Positions 1 through 8,609 of a DNA stretch of 16,413 nucleotides are shown piece after piece. A program made the position numbers and the translations under genes. Position 1 is the first letter of the stretch; each line of letters opens with the position of its first letter. This stretch comes from JBBSIN01 sp038232055 (GTDB lineage: Bacteria > Actinomycetota > Actinomycetes > JADGOV01): the NCBI GenBank assembly GCA_038232055.1, contig JBBSIN010000054.1, positions 1-16,413 on the forward strand, written 5' to 3'. The notes under the pieces were generated by a model, which saw only the letters and a program-made list of their open reading frames with translations, made no database searches and was not told where the DNA came from.

Positions 1-2788
1 CGCGGCCGCGACCGATGCGGCCGCGGAGCTGGTGCAGCTGGGAGAGCCCGAAGACGTCGGCGCGCTCAACGATCAGCGTGTTGGCGTTGGGGATGTCGAG
101 GCCACTCTCCACGATCGTCGTGCACACCAGCACGTCGTACTGCTTCTCCCAGAAGTCGACCATGACGTGCTCGAGCGCGTCCTCGCCCATCTGGCCGTGC
201 GCGCTCTTGATCCGGGCCTCCGGGACGAGCTCGCGTAGCCGCGCTGCCGCCCGGTCGATCGACTCCACGCGGTTGTGGATGTAGAAGATCTGGCCTTCTC
301 GCAGCAGCTCCCGCCGGATCGCCGCGGCGATCTGCTTCTCCTCGTACGCGCCGACGAAGGTCAGTACCGGGTGCCGCTCCTCCGGCGGGGTGAGGATCGT
401 CGACATCTCGCGGATGCCGGTGATCGACATCTCGAGCGTGCGTGGAATCGGCGTCGCGCTCATGGTGAGGACGTCCACCGCGGCGCGGAGCGTCTTCAAG
501 TACTCCTTGTGCTCGACGCCGAAGCGCTGCTCCTCGTCGACGACGACGAGGCCGAGGTCCTTGAAGACGACGCCCGGCGAGAGCAGCCGGTGCGTGCCGA
601 TGACAATGTCGACGCTGCAGTCGGCCAGTCCGGCGAGCACGGCGGCCGACTCCTTGTCGCTGCTGAAGCGGCTCAGCGCCCGCACGGTGACCGGAAACGG
701 CGTGAAGCGCTCGGAGAACGTGGAGAAGTGCTGCTGCGCGAGCAAAGTCGTCGGTACGAGCACGGCGACCTGCTTGCCGTCCATGACAGCCTTGAACGCG
801 GCGCGTACGGCGATCTCGGTTTTGCCGTAGCCGACGTCTCCGCAGATCACCCGGTCCATCGGCACGACAGTCTCCATGTCGGCCTTCACCTCGTTGATCG
901 CCGCGAGCTGGTCCGGAGTCTCGACGTAGGGGAAGGCGTCCTCGAGCTCGCCCTGCCAGGGCGTGTCGGGCGCGAACGCATGACCGGGGCTCGCCATGCG
1001 GGCCGAGTAGAGCCGGATCAGCTCGGCGGCGATCTCCTTGACCGCCCGGCGCGCGCGCCCCTTGCGCTTGGCCCAGTCGCCGCCGCCGATGCGGTCGAGC
1101 GAGGGCTGCTCGCCGCCTACGTAACGCGTGACCTGCTCGAGCTGGTCGGTCGGCACGTAAAGCCGGTCGCCTTTGGCGTACTCGACGACGAGGTACTCGC
1201 GGGTCGCCCCCTGCACGGTGCGCTGCGTCATCTCGACGAACCTGCCCACCCCGTGCTGGTCGTGGACGACGTGGTCGCCGGCGCGCAGCTGCAGCGGGTC
1301 GACCACGTTGCGCCGCCGGCTCGGCAGCCGGCGCATGTCCCTCGTCGAGGAACGCTGCCCGGCTAGGTCGGTCTCAGTCAGCACGGCCAGCTGAAGCGAC
1401 TGGTCGATCAGCCCGCCGGGGAGGGACCCGGTCGTGACGTGCACCACGCCGGCGACCGGCTCGGTGTCGAGGCTCGGTTCGAGCCGCGCGCCGATGTCGT
1501 GCTGCTTGAGCAGCTCGGCGAGCCGCTCGGCGGGTCCGTGGCCTTCGGTGACGAGCACGACCCGCCAGCCGTCGCGCCACCACCGGCGTACGTCGCTCAA
1601 CGCCCGCTCGATGTCGCCGCGGTAGGACTCCGCCGGCTTCGCCCTGACGACCGCGGCGTCCTCGTCGATCTCCTCGTCGGCATGGAACGGGGAGACCGTC
1701 CACCACGGCAGCCCGACCTCGCCGGCATGTGCGCGCACGTCTGCGATCGAGCGCAGCGACGCGGCACGGAGGTCGATGGGTGCCGTGCCTCCCGTCGCAG
1801 CGGCCGCCCACGACGCCTCGAGGAACTCCTGGCTGGTGCGCACCAGGTCGCTCGCCCGCAGCCGCACCCGCTCGGGGTCCGCGACGACGACGATCGCACC
1901 GGCCGGCAGCTCGTCGAGGAGCAGCGTCATCCGGTCGACGAGCACGGGCGCGAGCGCCTCCATGCCCTCGACGGAAATGCCGTCGGCGAGGCGGTCGAGG
2001 ATGTCGGCGATACCGGGATGGTCGAGGGCGAGCGACTTGGCGCGCGCGCGTACGTCGGGTGTCAGCAGCAGCTCGCGACACGGCGGCGCCCACAGGCCCT
2101 GTGGCGCCACCTCGAGGCTGCGCTGGTCGGCGACCTTGAACCAGCGCACGTCCTCGACGGTGTCGCCCCAGAACTCCACCCGCAGCGGGTGCTCCTCGGT
2201 GGGCGGGAACACGTCGATGATGCCGCCACGGACCGCGAACTCGCCTCGCTTCTCGACGAGGTCCACGCGGGTGTAGGCGACGTCGACGAGCCGTCGTACG
2301 ACGTCGTCCGGATCCTGCTCGTCGCCGGCCGCGAGACTCACCGGCACGAGGTCGCCCAGGTCGGGCACCTGCGGCTGCAGCACGCTGCGGACCGGGGCCA
2401 CGACGACCCGGATCGGACCGGTCGCCGGGTCGGTGTCGCTCGGGTGCCGCAGCCGGCGGAGCACCGCCAGCCGCCGGCCGACCGTGTCGGCGCGGGGCGA
2501 GAGCCGCTCGTGGGGCAGCGTCTCCCAGGCCGGGTAGCCGGCGACCTGCTCCGGCGGCAGCAGCGACTCCAGCGCCGCGACCAGGTCGTCGGCCTCGCGG
2601 CTGGTGGCGGTCACCGCGAGCACCGGCCGCTCCGCCCGGCTCGCGAGCGCGGCAACGACGAACGGCCTCAGCGAGGGCGCCCCGGTGAGGTCGAGGGTGT
2701 CCGGTGCTGAGCCGTCGCGGGCGCGCGAAACCGCGCTGCCGAGCGCGGGGTCCGCGAGCAGCGGTTCGAGGAGTCCGGAAAGAGTCAT
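1..2788 (-). CDS. mfd: Mfd, transcription-repair coupling factor (3' end beyond window)
   Basis: Mfd is the ATP-driven translocase that removes RNA polymerase stalled at DNA lesions and recruits UvrA for nucleotide excision repair. The 929 visible residues begin at the ATG at 2788. They show the UvrB-like N-terminal module (VRGGIIDVFPP) and then the RNA-polymerase-interacting CarD-like domain from about residue 498 (AGDHVVHDQHGVGRF). The helicase core follows, with Walker A GDVGYGKTE (Lys656), DEEQ (751-754), TMSATPIPRTL, and motif VI QLRGRIGRGR at the window edge. Family members are about 1,150-1,200 residues, so roughly 250, including the C-terminal UvrA-binding regulatory domain, are missing only because the window ends. 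The start lies 36 nt after the pth stop, with a weak GGGAAAG ribosome site. It is probably the last gene of the glmU-prs-rplY-pth-mfd run. Identity is secure. Confidence 0.97.
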   Translation of the reverse strand, partial: MTLSGLLEPLLADPALGSAVSRARDGSAPDTLDLTGAPSLRPFVVAALASRAERPVLAVTATSREADDLVAALESLLPPEQVAGYPAWETLPHERLSPRADTVGRRLAVLRRLRHPSDTDPATGPIRVVVAPVRSVLQPQVPDLGDLVPVSLAAGDEQDPDDVVRRLVDVAYTRVDLVEKRGEFAVRGGIIDVFPPTEEHPLRVEFWGDTVEDVRWFKVADQRSLEVAPQGLWAPPCRELLLTPDVRARAKSLALDHPGIADILDRLADGISVEGMEALAPVLVDRMTLLLDELPAGAIVVVADPERVRLRASDLVRTSQEFLEASWAAAATGGTAPIDLRAASLRSIADVRAHAGEVGLPWWTVSPFHADEEIDEDAAVVRAKPAESYRGDIERALSDVRRWWRDGWRVVLVTEGHGPAERLAELLKQHDIGARLEPSLDTEPVAGVVHVTTGSLPGGLIDQSLQLAVLTETDLAGQRSSTRDMRRLPSRRRNVVDPLQLRAGDHVVHDQHGVGRFVEMTQRTVQGATREYLVVEYAKGDRLYVPTDQLEQVTRYVGGEQPSLDRIGGGDWAKRKGRARRAVKEIAAELIRLYSARMASPGHAFAPDTPWQGELEDAFPYVETPDQLAAINEVKADMETVVPMDRVICGDVGYGKTEIAVRAAFKAVMDGKQVAVLVPTTLLAQQHFSTFSERFTPFPVTVRALSRFSSDKESAAVLAGLADCSVDIVIGTHRLLSPGVVFKDLGLVVVDEEQRFGVEHKEYLKTLRAAVDVLTMSATPIPRTLEMSITGIREMSTILTPPEERHPVLTFVGAYEEKQIAAAIRRELLREGQIFYIHNRVESIDRAAARLRELVPEARIKSAHGQMGEDALEHVMVDFWEKQYDVLVCTTIVESGLDIPNANTLIVERADVFGLSQLHQLRGRIGRGR

Positions 2789-2824
2789 CGTCAAGCTTTC
2801 CCTAGCCTATGTGAAGCGACGGCC

Positions 2825-3397
2825 TCAGTCGTTGTAGCGGTTCTGGGCGGCGTCGAGGCCCTCGGCGAGCAGCGTCTCGACCGCGTCGGCGGCCCGGTCG
2901 ACGTGGAAGGGCAGCTCCTTGCGCTCGGTCGCCGAGAAGTCGTGGAGCACGAAGTCAGCGGGGTCCATCCGCCCTGGGGGGCGGCCGATGCCCAGCCGCA
3001 CGCGCAGGAACTCGCCGGAGCCGAGCGCCTTGCGCAGCGACCGGAGCCCGTTGTGGCCGTTGTCCCCGCCGCCGCGCTTGAGCCGAAGCGCGCCGTAGGG
3101 AAGATCCAGCTCGTCGTGGACGACGGCGAGCCGCTCCACAGGGATCTTGAAGAAGCCGCTGATCGAGGCCGCGGGCCCACCGGAGTCGTTCATGTACGAC
3201 TTCGGCTTGGCGAGGATCGTACGGACGCCGGCGAGGCGGCCCTCGACGAGGTCGGCCCGGCCCTTGTGCGCCTTGAAGCGGCCGCCCATGCGTCGCGCGA
3301 GCAGGTCGACGACGAGAAAGCCCGCGTTGTGGCGGTGTGCGGCGTACGACGGACCGGGGTTGCCCAGACCTACGACGAGCCACGTCCCGTCGGGCAT
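2825..3397 (-). CDS. pth: peptidyl-tRNA hydrolase
   Basis: This cytosolic enzyme cleaves the ester bond of peptidyl-tRNAs that drop off the ribosome, recycling tRNA. The 190-residue length is normal for bacterial Pth. The signature residues are all in place: Asn13 in GLGNPG, the catalytic His23 in RHNAGF, Asn70 in SYMNDSG, Asp95 in HDELDLP, and Asn116 in GHNGLRS. These correspond to E. coli N10, H20, N68, D93 and N114. The ATG is 8 nt after the rplY stop, so the two genes are almost certainly cotranscribed. The rplY-pth pairing is common in bacteria and links two translation functions. The ribosome site is weak, which suggests translational coupling to rplY. Confidence 0.97.
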   Translation of the reverse strand: MPDGTWLVVGLGNPGPSYAAHRHNAGFLVVDLLARRMGGRFKAHKGRADLVEGRLAGVRTILAKPKSYMNDSGGPAASISGFFKIPVERLAVVHDELDLPYGALRLKRGGGDNGHNGLRSLRKALGSGEFLRVRLGIGRPPGRMDPADFVLHDFSATERKELPFHVDRAADAVETLLAEGLDAAQNRYND

Positions 3398-3405
3398 GCC
3401 GGCGC

Positions 3406-4125
3406 TCAGGTGGTGGCTGAACCCGCGGCGACGTCGGTGTCGGACGGGCTCGTCTCGGGGCCACCCTCGCCCGAGTCGGTGTCGGGAACGACGTCCCCCT
3501 CGCCGGTCGAGGACGGGGCGGCCTGGCCGGCACCGAGTTCGGCCTCGGCCTCGGCCAGCTCGGCTTCGAACGCCTCGGCCGTCGGCTCGGCGAGCACGTG
3601 GACGACGAGCGCCTCGGGGTCGGTCTGTAGCGTCGACCCGATCGGCAGGCCCACCTTGCCGGCCGCGATGGCGTCGCCCACGTTGAGGCCCTCGATCGAC
3701 ACCTCGATCGTCTGCGGGATATGCGTCGCCTCGGCTTCGAGAGAGATCGTCAGCAGCTGCTGGTCCACCAGCCCGTCCCTCGCGGCGTCGCCGACGAGGA
3801 CCACGGGGACGTCGACGGTGACCTTCTCGCCACTTCGCACGATCAGCAGGTCGACGTGCTCGATCTCGCCGCGCAGCGGATTGCGCTGGACGGCCTTCGG
3901 CAACGCGAGCTCCACCCCGTCACCGATGTCGAGGCGGAGCAGGACGTTCATGCCGGCATCGGTCTTCAGGGCGTGGGCGAACTCGCGGGCCGACATCGAA
4001 ATGTGGCGCGGCGCCGTACCGTGGCCATAGAGGACGGCTGGCACCTTGCCGGCCCGACGCGTGCGACGAGCGCCGCCCTTGCCGAACTCGGTGCGCGGTT
4101 CGGCGGCGATGCGGACCTCGGACAC
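3406..4125 (-). CDS. rplY: 50S ribosomal protein L25, long CTC/TL5 form
   Basis: This protein binds 5S rRNA in the central protuberance of the large subunit. The 239 residues are the long form. Residues 1-95 are the L25 RNA-binding domain (EPRTEFGKGGARRTRRAGKVP, then VLYGHG). Residues about 100-182 are the C-terminal beta domain known from Thermus TL5 and Bacillus CTC. Residues 183-239 form an acidic, low-complexity Glu/Asp/Ser/Gly/Ala tail typical of actinobacterial homologues. The start is a GTG at 4125 preceded by GAGGAGA about 7 nt upstream, which fixes it. The 144-nt gap back to prs contains a hairpin and a perfect inverted repeat, so rplY-pth-mfd may have its own promoter. Confidence 0.95.
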   Translation of the reverse strand: MSEVRIAAEPRTEFGKGGARRTRRAGKVPAVLYGHGTAPRHISMSAREFAHALKTDAGMNVLLRLDIGDGVELALPKAVQRNPLRGEIEHVDLLIVRSGEKVTVDVPVVLVGDAARDGLVDQQLLTISLEAEATHIPQTIEVSIEGLNVGDAIAAGKVGLPIGSTLQTDPEALVVHVLAEPTAEAFEAELAEAEAELGAGQAAPSSTGEGDVVPDTDSGEGGPETSPSDTDVAAGSATT

Positions 4126-4205
4126 GGTGGAACTCTCCTCGTACGGCGTGGATTCGCTGTTCGACCTGTAGGCGTCAACGCGCGGTCGCCCGCGGCGAGG
4201 GGCCA

Positions 4206-4221
4206 GTCTAGCGAGCTAGAC
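4206..4221. repeat. perfect 7-bp inverted repeat GTCTAGC-GA-GCTAGAC
   Basis: The arms are exact complements separated by 2 nt, in the prs-rplY gap about 80-95 nt upstream of the rplY start. The minus strand carries TAGACT at 4205-4210, which fits the actinobacterial -10 pattern TANNNT, so the palindrome overlaps a possible rplY promoter. A two-base loop is too tight for an RNA hairpin, which favours a protein-binding site over a terminator. No convincing -35 was found. The function is inferred; the symmetry is observed. Confidence 0.4.
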
Positions 4222-4249
4222 GGTGGATGCCGCATCGACGCCGCGGACG

Positions 4250-4266
4250 GGGGCTGCTTCGGCCCC
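4250..4266 (-). terminator. hairpin just after prs stop (weak terminator or attenuator candidate)
   Basis: Immediately downstream of the prs TGA the transcript can fold into a 5-bp GGGGC/GCCCC stem with a 7-nt loop. There is no U-tract, so it is at best a partial terminator or processing stem between prs and rplY. Confidence 0.28.
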
Positions 4267-4269
4267 GGC

Positions 4270-5241
4270 TCAGGCGTCGCCGTCGAAGAGGCTGGTCACC
4301 GACCCGTCGTCGAAGACCTCGCGGATCGCCCGGGCGATCAACGGCGCGATGGAGAGCACCGTCAGCTTGTCGATGTGCTTCTCCGAGGGGATCGGCAGGG
4401 TGTTCGTGACGACCACCTCGCTGATCTTGGAGTTCTTCAGCCGGTCGGTGGCCGGCCCGGAGAGCACCGGGTGCGTCGCCGCCACGACGACCTGGGTGGC
4501 CCCGTTGGCGGCGAGCGCCTCGGCGGCCTTCACGATCGTGCCACCGGTGTCGACCATGTCGTCGACGATCAGGCAGGTACGACCGCGGACGTCGCCGACC
4601 ACCTCGTGCACCCGGACCTCGCCGACGTCCGGGTCGCGCCGCTTGTGGATGATGGCGAGGCCGCAGCCGAGCCGGTCGGTCCAGCGCTCCGCCACCCGGA
4701 CCCGACCGGCGTCCGGCGAAACGATCGTAAGGTCGCCGTCGTACTTCTCTGCTACGTAGTCGGCGAGGATCGGCAACGCGAACAGGTGGTCGACCGGCCC
4801 GTCGAAGAAGCCCTGGATCTGGCTGGTGTGCAGGTCGACGGACATCAGCCGGTCGGCACCGGCGGTCTTGAAGAAGTCGGCCACCAGCCGGGCCGAGATC
4901 GGCTCGCGGCCGCGGTGCTTCTTGTCCTGCCGGGCGTAGCCGTAGAACGGTGCCACGACAGTGATGCGTTTGGCGCTGGCCCGCTTCAACGCATCGACCA
5001 TGATGAAGTGCTCCATCAGCCACTCGTTGATCGGTGCGCTGTGCGCCTGGATCACGAAGGCGTCGCAGCCCCGGATCGACTCGTGGTAACGCACGTAGAT
5101 CTCGCCGCTGGGGAAGTCCTTGATGGTCGTCGGTACCACGGTCGCGCCTAGCTCGTAGGCGATCTCGTCGGCGAGCTCGGGATGCGACCGCCCGGAGAAC
5201 AACATCAAGGTCTTGCGACCACTGGACGTGATGCCGGTCAC
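4270..5241 (-). CDS. prs: ribose-phosphate pyrophosphokinase (PRPP synthetase)
   Basis: The enzyme transfers pyrophosphate from ATP to ribose 5-phosphate to make PRPP for nucleotide, His, Trp and NAD synthesis. The 323 residues from the GTG at 5241 match the usual family length. Visible signatures are LFSGRSHPEL at the N-terminus, the ATP-site segment APFYGYARQDKKHRGREPIS, the QIQGFFDGPVDHL metal/ribose segment, VSPDAG, and the PRPP loop DDMVDTGGT starting at residue 227. The frame is open further upstream to 5313, but that would overlap glmU deeply. The GTG at 5241 overlaps the glmU TGA as GTGA, has GGGAGAG upstream, and gives the N-terminus expected for actinobacterial Prs (MTGI-type). The coupling to glmU is conserved in many Gram-positive bacteria. 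Confidence 0.97.
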   Translation of the reverse strand: MTGITSSGRKTLMLFSGRSHPELADEIAYELGATVVPTTIKDFPSGEIYVRYHESIRGCDAFVIQAHSAPINEWLMEHFIMVDALKRASAKRITVVAPFYGYARQDKKHRGREPISARLVADFFKTAGADRLMSVDLHTSQIQGFFDGPVDHLFALPILADYVAEKYDGDLTIVSPDAGRVRVAERWTDRLGCGLAIIHKRRDPDVGEVRVHEVVGDVRGRTCLIVDDMVDTGGTIVKAAEALAANGATQVVVAATHPVLSGPATDRLKNSKISEVVVTNTLPIPSEKHIDKLTVLSIAPLIARAIREVFDDGSVTSLFDGDA

Positions 5242-6671
5242 TGTTGCCCACTCTCCCGGGCCCGGCGGGCCGCCTCCGCGGCCGCGGTGCCGGGGCGCCT
5301 CCGCTCGACCCATCCCTCGATGGTGCGCTGCCGCGCGCGAGCCACGGCCATCGCTCCCGCCGGCACGTCGTCGGTGATCACCGACCCGGCGGCGGTGTAG
5401 GCGCCGTCGCCCACTTCTACCGGTGCGACCAGCATCGTGTCGCTTCCGATCCGCGCGTCGGCGCCGACCGTCGTTCGGTGCTTGCGCTGTCCGTCATAGT
5501 TGACGAACACGGTGGCCGCGCCGATGTTGCTGCGCGGGCCGATCTCGGCGTCACCGACGTAGGCGAGGTGCGGCACCTTCGCGTCGTCGCCCACGACGGC
5601 TTCCTTCATCTCGACGAATCCGCCGGCCCGCGCCCCCTTGCCCAGGCGGGTGCCGTGCCGGAGAAAGGTGTAGGGGCCGACCGTGGCACCGGCGCCGATC
5701 TCGGCGCCCTCACATGTGCTCGACCGGACCTGCGCGCCGGCACCCACCCGGGTGTCTGTCAGCGTCGTGTCCGGACCGACGACGGCGCCGCGTTCGACGT
5801 ACGTCGAGCCGTGCAGTCGGGTGCCCGGCAGCAGCGTGACGTCGCTGTCGACGCGGACGTCGACATCGACCCAGGTCGTCGTGGCGTCGACGACCGTGAC
5901 GCCCTCGAGCATCGCCTTGCGCAGGATGCGGTCGCGGAGCAGGTGGCTGGCGGCGGAGAGCTGCGCCCGGTCGTTGACGCCGACGGTCTCCCGCCATTCC
6001 TCGACGAGATGGGCGGAGACCGCGTGACCGTCGTGGGAGAGGATGCCGACCACGTCGGTGAGGTACTCCTCCTCTTGCGCGTTGTCGGTGGTCAGCCGAC
6101 TCAGGGCATCGCGCAGCAGCGAGGCGTCGAATGCGTAGACCGACGTCGCGACCTCGGCGACCTCGAGCATCGCCGGGTCGGCGTCCTGGTGCTCGACCAC
6201 CGCGCGCACGGCACCGCCATCCCGCACCACGCGCCCGTAACCGGTGGGGTCGGGCAGCTGGGCAGTGAGCAGGGTCGCCGCCGCCCCGCGCAGCTCGTGG
6301 ACGGCGAGCAGGCTGTGCAGCGTCGGGCCGGTGAGCAGGGGCGCGTCGCCGGGCACGACGAGGATGGTGCCGGTCGCGTCGGGACTCGTGTCGAGCGCCG
6401 TACGCACGGCGTGGCCGGTGCCCCGCTGATCCTCTTGGACGACGGCGCTCGCACCGGGGTCGAGCGTGGCCACGTGCGCGGCGACCGCGTCACGGCCCGA
6501 GCCCACCACCACGAGCGTGCGCTCGGATTCGGTCTGCGCGGTCGCGGCCAATACATGCCCGAGCAGCGTGCGCCCCAACATCGCGTGCAGCACCTTCGGT
6601 GTCGACGACCTCATCCGGGTGCCCTCGCCCGCGGCGAGGACCACAACCGCGGCCGGACGGGCGTCGGTCAC
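5238..6671 (-). CDS. glmU: bifunctional GlcNAc-1-P uridyltransferase / GlcN-1-P acetyltransferase
   Basis: GlmU acetylates glucosamine-1-phosphate and then uridylylates it to UDP-GlcNAc, the precursor of peptidoglycan. The 477-residue protein has the N-terminal nucleotidyltransferase motif AAGEGTRMRSSTPKVLH (residues about 13-29). QEDQRGTGHA and VVPGDAPLL follow, and the second half is a left-handed beta-helix of hexapeptide repeats. The acetyltransferase His368 lies in KVPHLAYVGDAEIG. NIGAATVFVNYDG replaces the NIGAGT form of E. coli, and I regard this as an actinobacterial variant rather than a defect. The start is a GTG with GAGGAG 9 nt upstream. The 3' end overlaps prs by 4 nt, and tRNA-Gln lies 47 nt upstream in the same direction. 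Confidence 0.97.
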   Translation of the reverse strand: MTDARPAAVVVLAAGEGTRMRSSTPKVLHAMLGRTLLGHVLAATAQTESERTLVVVGSGRDAVAAHVATLDPGASAVVQEDQRGTGHAVRTALDTSPDATGTILVVPGDAPLLTGPTLHSLLAVHELRGAAATLLTAQLPDPTGYGRVVRDGGAVRAVVEHQDADPAMLEVAEVATSVYAFDASLLRDALSRLTTDNAQEEEYLTDVVGILSHDGHAVSAHLVEEWRETVGVNDRAQLSAASHLLRDRILRKAMLEGVTVVDATTTWVDVDVRVDSDVTLLPGTRLHGSTYVERGAVVGPDTTLTDTRVGAGAQVRSSTCEGAEIGAGATVGPYTFLRHGTRLGKGARAGGFVEMKEAVVGDDAKVPHLAYVGDAEIGPRSNIGAATVFVNYDGQRKHRTTVGADARIGSDTMLVAPVEVGDGAYTAAGSVITDDVPAGAMAVARARQRTIEGWVERRRPGTAAAEAARRARESGQQ

Positions 6672-6718
6672 GAAAGGCGCTCCTCGGGGCTGATGTGGGA
6701 CCTGGCGGATTTCTGGCG

Positions 6719-6791
6719 CTCCCAGGCGAGGACTCGAACCTCGAACAGCGGGACCAAAACCCGCGGTGTTGCCGAATTACACCACCTGGGA
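6719..6791 (-). tRNA. tRNA-Gln (anticodon UUG)
   Basis: The minus strand folds as a full cloverleaf. The acceptor stem TCCCAGG/CCTGGGA has 7 bp. The D arm is GTGT...ACAC, the anticodon stem GCGGG/CCCGC with loop TTTTGGT (anticodon TTG), and the T arm CGAGG-TTCGAGT-CCTCG. Position 73 is G, as expected for tRNA-Gln. CCA is not encoded directly after it (the next bases are CGCCA), so CCA must be added enzymatically. It sits between the phosphatase stop (31 nt away) and glmU (47 nt away), all on the same strand. No integrase or att duplication is visible here. Confidence 0.95.
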
Positions 6792-6822
6792 TCGGAGTCC
6801 GATGACGGATCCAGCGACGACG

Positions 6823-8526
6823 CTACTCCGCCACGGGGAGCCGGACCGCGAGCAGCGCGACGTCGTCGGTCGCTCCGCTTCCCACCAGTCGTTGGATCAG
6901 CTCGTCGCAGAACTCGTCCAGCGGCCGTGCCACCAGGCTCGCCGCAGCCTGTCGCAGCCGGGCGAGTCCGGTGTCGATCTGATCCGAACGGTTCTCGACC
7001 AGGCCGTCGGTGTAGAGGACGACGGTCGATCCCGGGAGTAGTCGACGAACCGCGTCTTCACGCTCGGCGTCCGTACCGACGCCGAGCACCAGCCCCGTGC
7101 CCTCCTCGAGCAGCTCGGCGGCCCCATCTGCGGACAGCAGCAGCGGGGCCGGATGGCCGGCGTTCGACCACGTGAGCTGGTAACCGCCCGAGGCCAGCTC
7201 CTCCAGTCGACCGAAGATCGCAGTGGCCAGTTCCGTGACGTGCAGGCCCTGGATGATGCGGTCGACGTAGGTCAACACGGCGGCCGGCGGCTCGCGGGTC
7301 TGGTAGGCGACCCCGCGCAGAATCGAGCGCAGCTGCGCCATGCTCACCGCTGCCTCGACGTCGTGGCCCACCACGTCGCCGATCGCGAGGGCCAAGGCGC
7401 CCTCGGGCAGGACGAACGCGTCGTACCAGTCGCCGCCGATCTCCGCCGCCTCGTTCGCCGGCAGGTAGCGGACGGCGATGCGCAGGTCGCCCGCCTGTGG
7501 CGGCTGGGTGAGCAGCCCGCGCTGCAGGGTCTCGACGAGGAGACGCTGTTCGCTGTAGAGCCGGGCGTTGTCGACGAGGAGACCGGCCCGGCGGCCCAGC
7601 TCGTCCGCGACGACGACGTCCTGCCTGGTCATGGGCCGCCGGGGATCGGTCCGGACCAGGGTCATGGCGCCGAGCACCTGCCGGCGGGTCCGCAACGGCA
7701 CCACCATAGCGGTGTCCGCGTGCAGCTCGGCGAAGAGCTCCTGCTGGGCGCGAACGAGGGCGTCCTCGGGCGCCTGCCGCGTCTTCATCTCCGTCACGAG
7801 GATCGCCCCCTCGCCGAGCAGCACGCGGGTCAACTCCGAGCGCGAGTCGCGCTCGAGCGGCGGCAGCAGACCCTCGAACTTGCCGGCCGCGATTCGGCTC
7901 GGGTCCCGGTGGGCGACGACGACCCGCTCCACTCGGTCCGGCTCGGTGAACAGGTCGACGACGCACCAGTCCGCCAGCTCCGGTACGACGAGCCGGGCCA
8001 GGCGGGTGAGCCCCTCACGGACGTCACGGGTGGCGGTCAGCGCCTGGGAGACCTCGGACAGCAGGGCCAGCCGGGCGTAAGCGCGTTCCGACTCCGCCCG
8101 TGCGGCGCGTTCGCGGGCGAGCTGCTCGGCCCGCTGCTGCTCGAGCTCCCGGCGCTCCGTCACGTCGGAGAAGACGCAGACCGCACCGGTGATCTGGTCG
8201 TCTGAACGCATCGGTGCAGAGACCCAGGAGACCGGCAGCAGCGTGCCGTCCTTCCGCACGAAGATGTCCTCGTGCCGCTGTGCGGGTCGGCCGTCCCTCA
8301 GCACCTGGAGAAGTGGGCAGTCCGCCGGCGGATTCTTCGAGCCGTCCGGTCGAACGGAGTGGATCAGGCTGTGGGCGTCGCGGCCGAGGAGTTCGGACTC
8401 GGAGTAACCCAGCAGCCGCTCGACCATCGGGTTGCAGGCGAGGAACGCGCCGGCCCGGTCGACGGCGTACATGCCGGCGCCCAGGCTGTCGAAGAGCGCC
8501 CGGAGAAGCGGGGCGTCCAGGGACAT
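6823..8526 (-). CDS. PAS-GAF-PP2C (SpoIIE/RsbU-type) serine phosphatase
   Basis: This is a cytosolic signalling phosphatase. Enzymes of this type dephosphorylate STAS-domain anti-anti-sigma factors to activate SigB/SigF-class sigma factors. The 567 residues comprise a PAS domain (about 5-125, with NPMVERLLGYSESELLG and ending DVTERRELEQ), a charged coiled-coil linker (124-155), a GAF domain (155-325), and a SpoIIE/PP2C domain (345-563). The metal-binding acidic residues are present: Asp366 in IGGDWYD, Asp384 in IGDVVGHD, Asp507 in LYTDGLVE, and Asp554/555 in GATDDVALL. It should therefore be active. There is no transmembrane segment and no HATPase kinase domain. The frame stays open to 8958, but GGAAGG 6 nt before the ATG at 8526 decides the start and avoids overlap with the divergent desaturase. 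No STAS or anti-sigma gene is in the window, so its target is unknown. Confidence 0.92.
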   Translation of the reverse strand: MSLDAPLLRALFDSLGAGMYAVDRAGAFLACNPMVERLLGYSESELLGRDAHSLIHSVRPDGSKNPPADCPLLQVLRDGRPAQRHEDIFVRKDGTLLPVSWVSAPMRSDDQITGAVCVFSDVTERRELEQQRAEQLARERAARAESERAYARLALLSEVSQALTATRDVREGLTRLARLVVPELADWCVVDLFTEPDRVERVVVAHRDPSRIAAGKFEGLLPPLERDSRSELTRVLLGEGAILVTEMKTRQAPEDALVRAQQELFAELHADTAMVVPLRTRRQVLGAMTLVRTDPRRPMTRQDVVVADELGRRAGLLVDNARLYSEQRLLVETLQRGLLTQPPQAGDLRIAVRYLPANEAAEIGGDWYDAFVLPEGALALAIGDVVGHDVEAAVSMAQLRSILRGVAYQTREPPAAVLTYVDRIIQGLHVTELATAIFGRLEELASGGYQLTWSNAGHPAPLLLSADGAAELLEEGTGLVLGVGTDAEREDAVRRLLPGSTVVLYTDGLVENRSDQIDTGLARLRQAAASLVARPLDEFCDELIQRLVGSGATDDVALLAVRLPVAE

Positions 8527-8532
8527 CGTCGG

Positions 8533-8538
8533 CCTTCC
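8533..8538 (-). promoter_or_regulatory. ribosome binding site deciding the phosphatase start
   Basis: GGAAGG lies 6 nt before the ATG at 8526. Because the reading frame is open for another 430 nt upstream, this site is the main evidence for the chosen start. Confidence 0.65.
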
Positions 8539-8609
8539 GCTGGCGGTCGCTGCTGACCGGCGGGACGCCGATCGATCGCATTGTGCCCGGCGAAAGGGTC
8601 GGCGAGGAA

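Noticed and set aside
275..2710. Long plus-strand open frames opposite mfd
   Set aside because: They are antisense shadows in high-GC DNA. The minus strand encodes unbroken Mfd with all helicase motifs, and the plus translations are Arg/Asp/Val-rich with no recognisable domain.
4148..4163. A possible second LexA box upstream of rplY (ends GTTCGA)
   Set aside because: The left half matches only about 3 of 6 consensus positions, and there is no reason for rplY to be SOS-controlled.
5242..5313. The longer Prs start at 5313
   Set aside because: It adds a Gly/Pro/Arg-rich stretch inside glmU. The GTG at 5241 gives the standard N-terminus and a GTGA overlap.
6719..6791. tRNA-Gln as an integration site for a mobile element
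   Set aside because: No integrase gene and no duplicated tRNA 3' end were found. Flanking genes are core genes in their usual order.
5244..7175. A 643-codon plus-strand open frame over glmU, the tRNA and the phosphatase end
   Set aside because: It runs through a tRNA gene and opposite two well-supported genes. The composition is that of a reverse-frame shadow.
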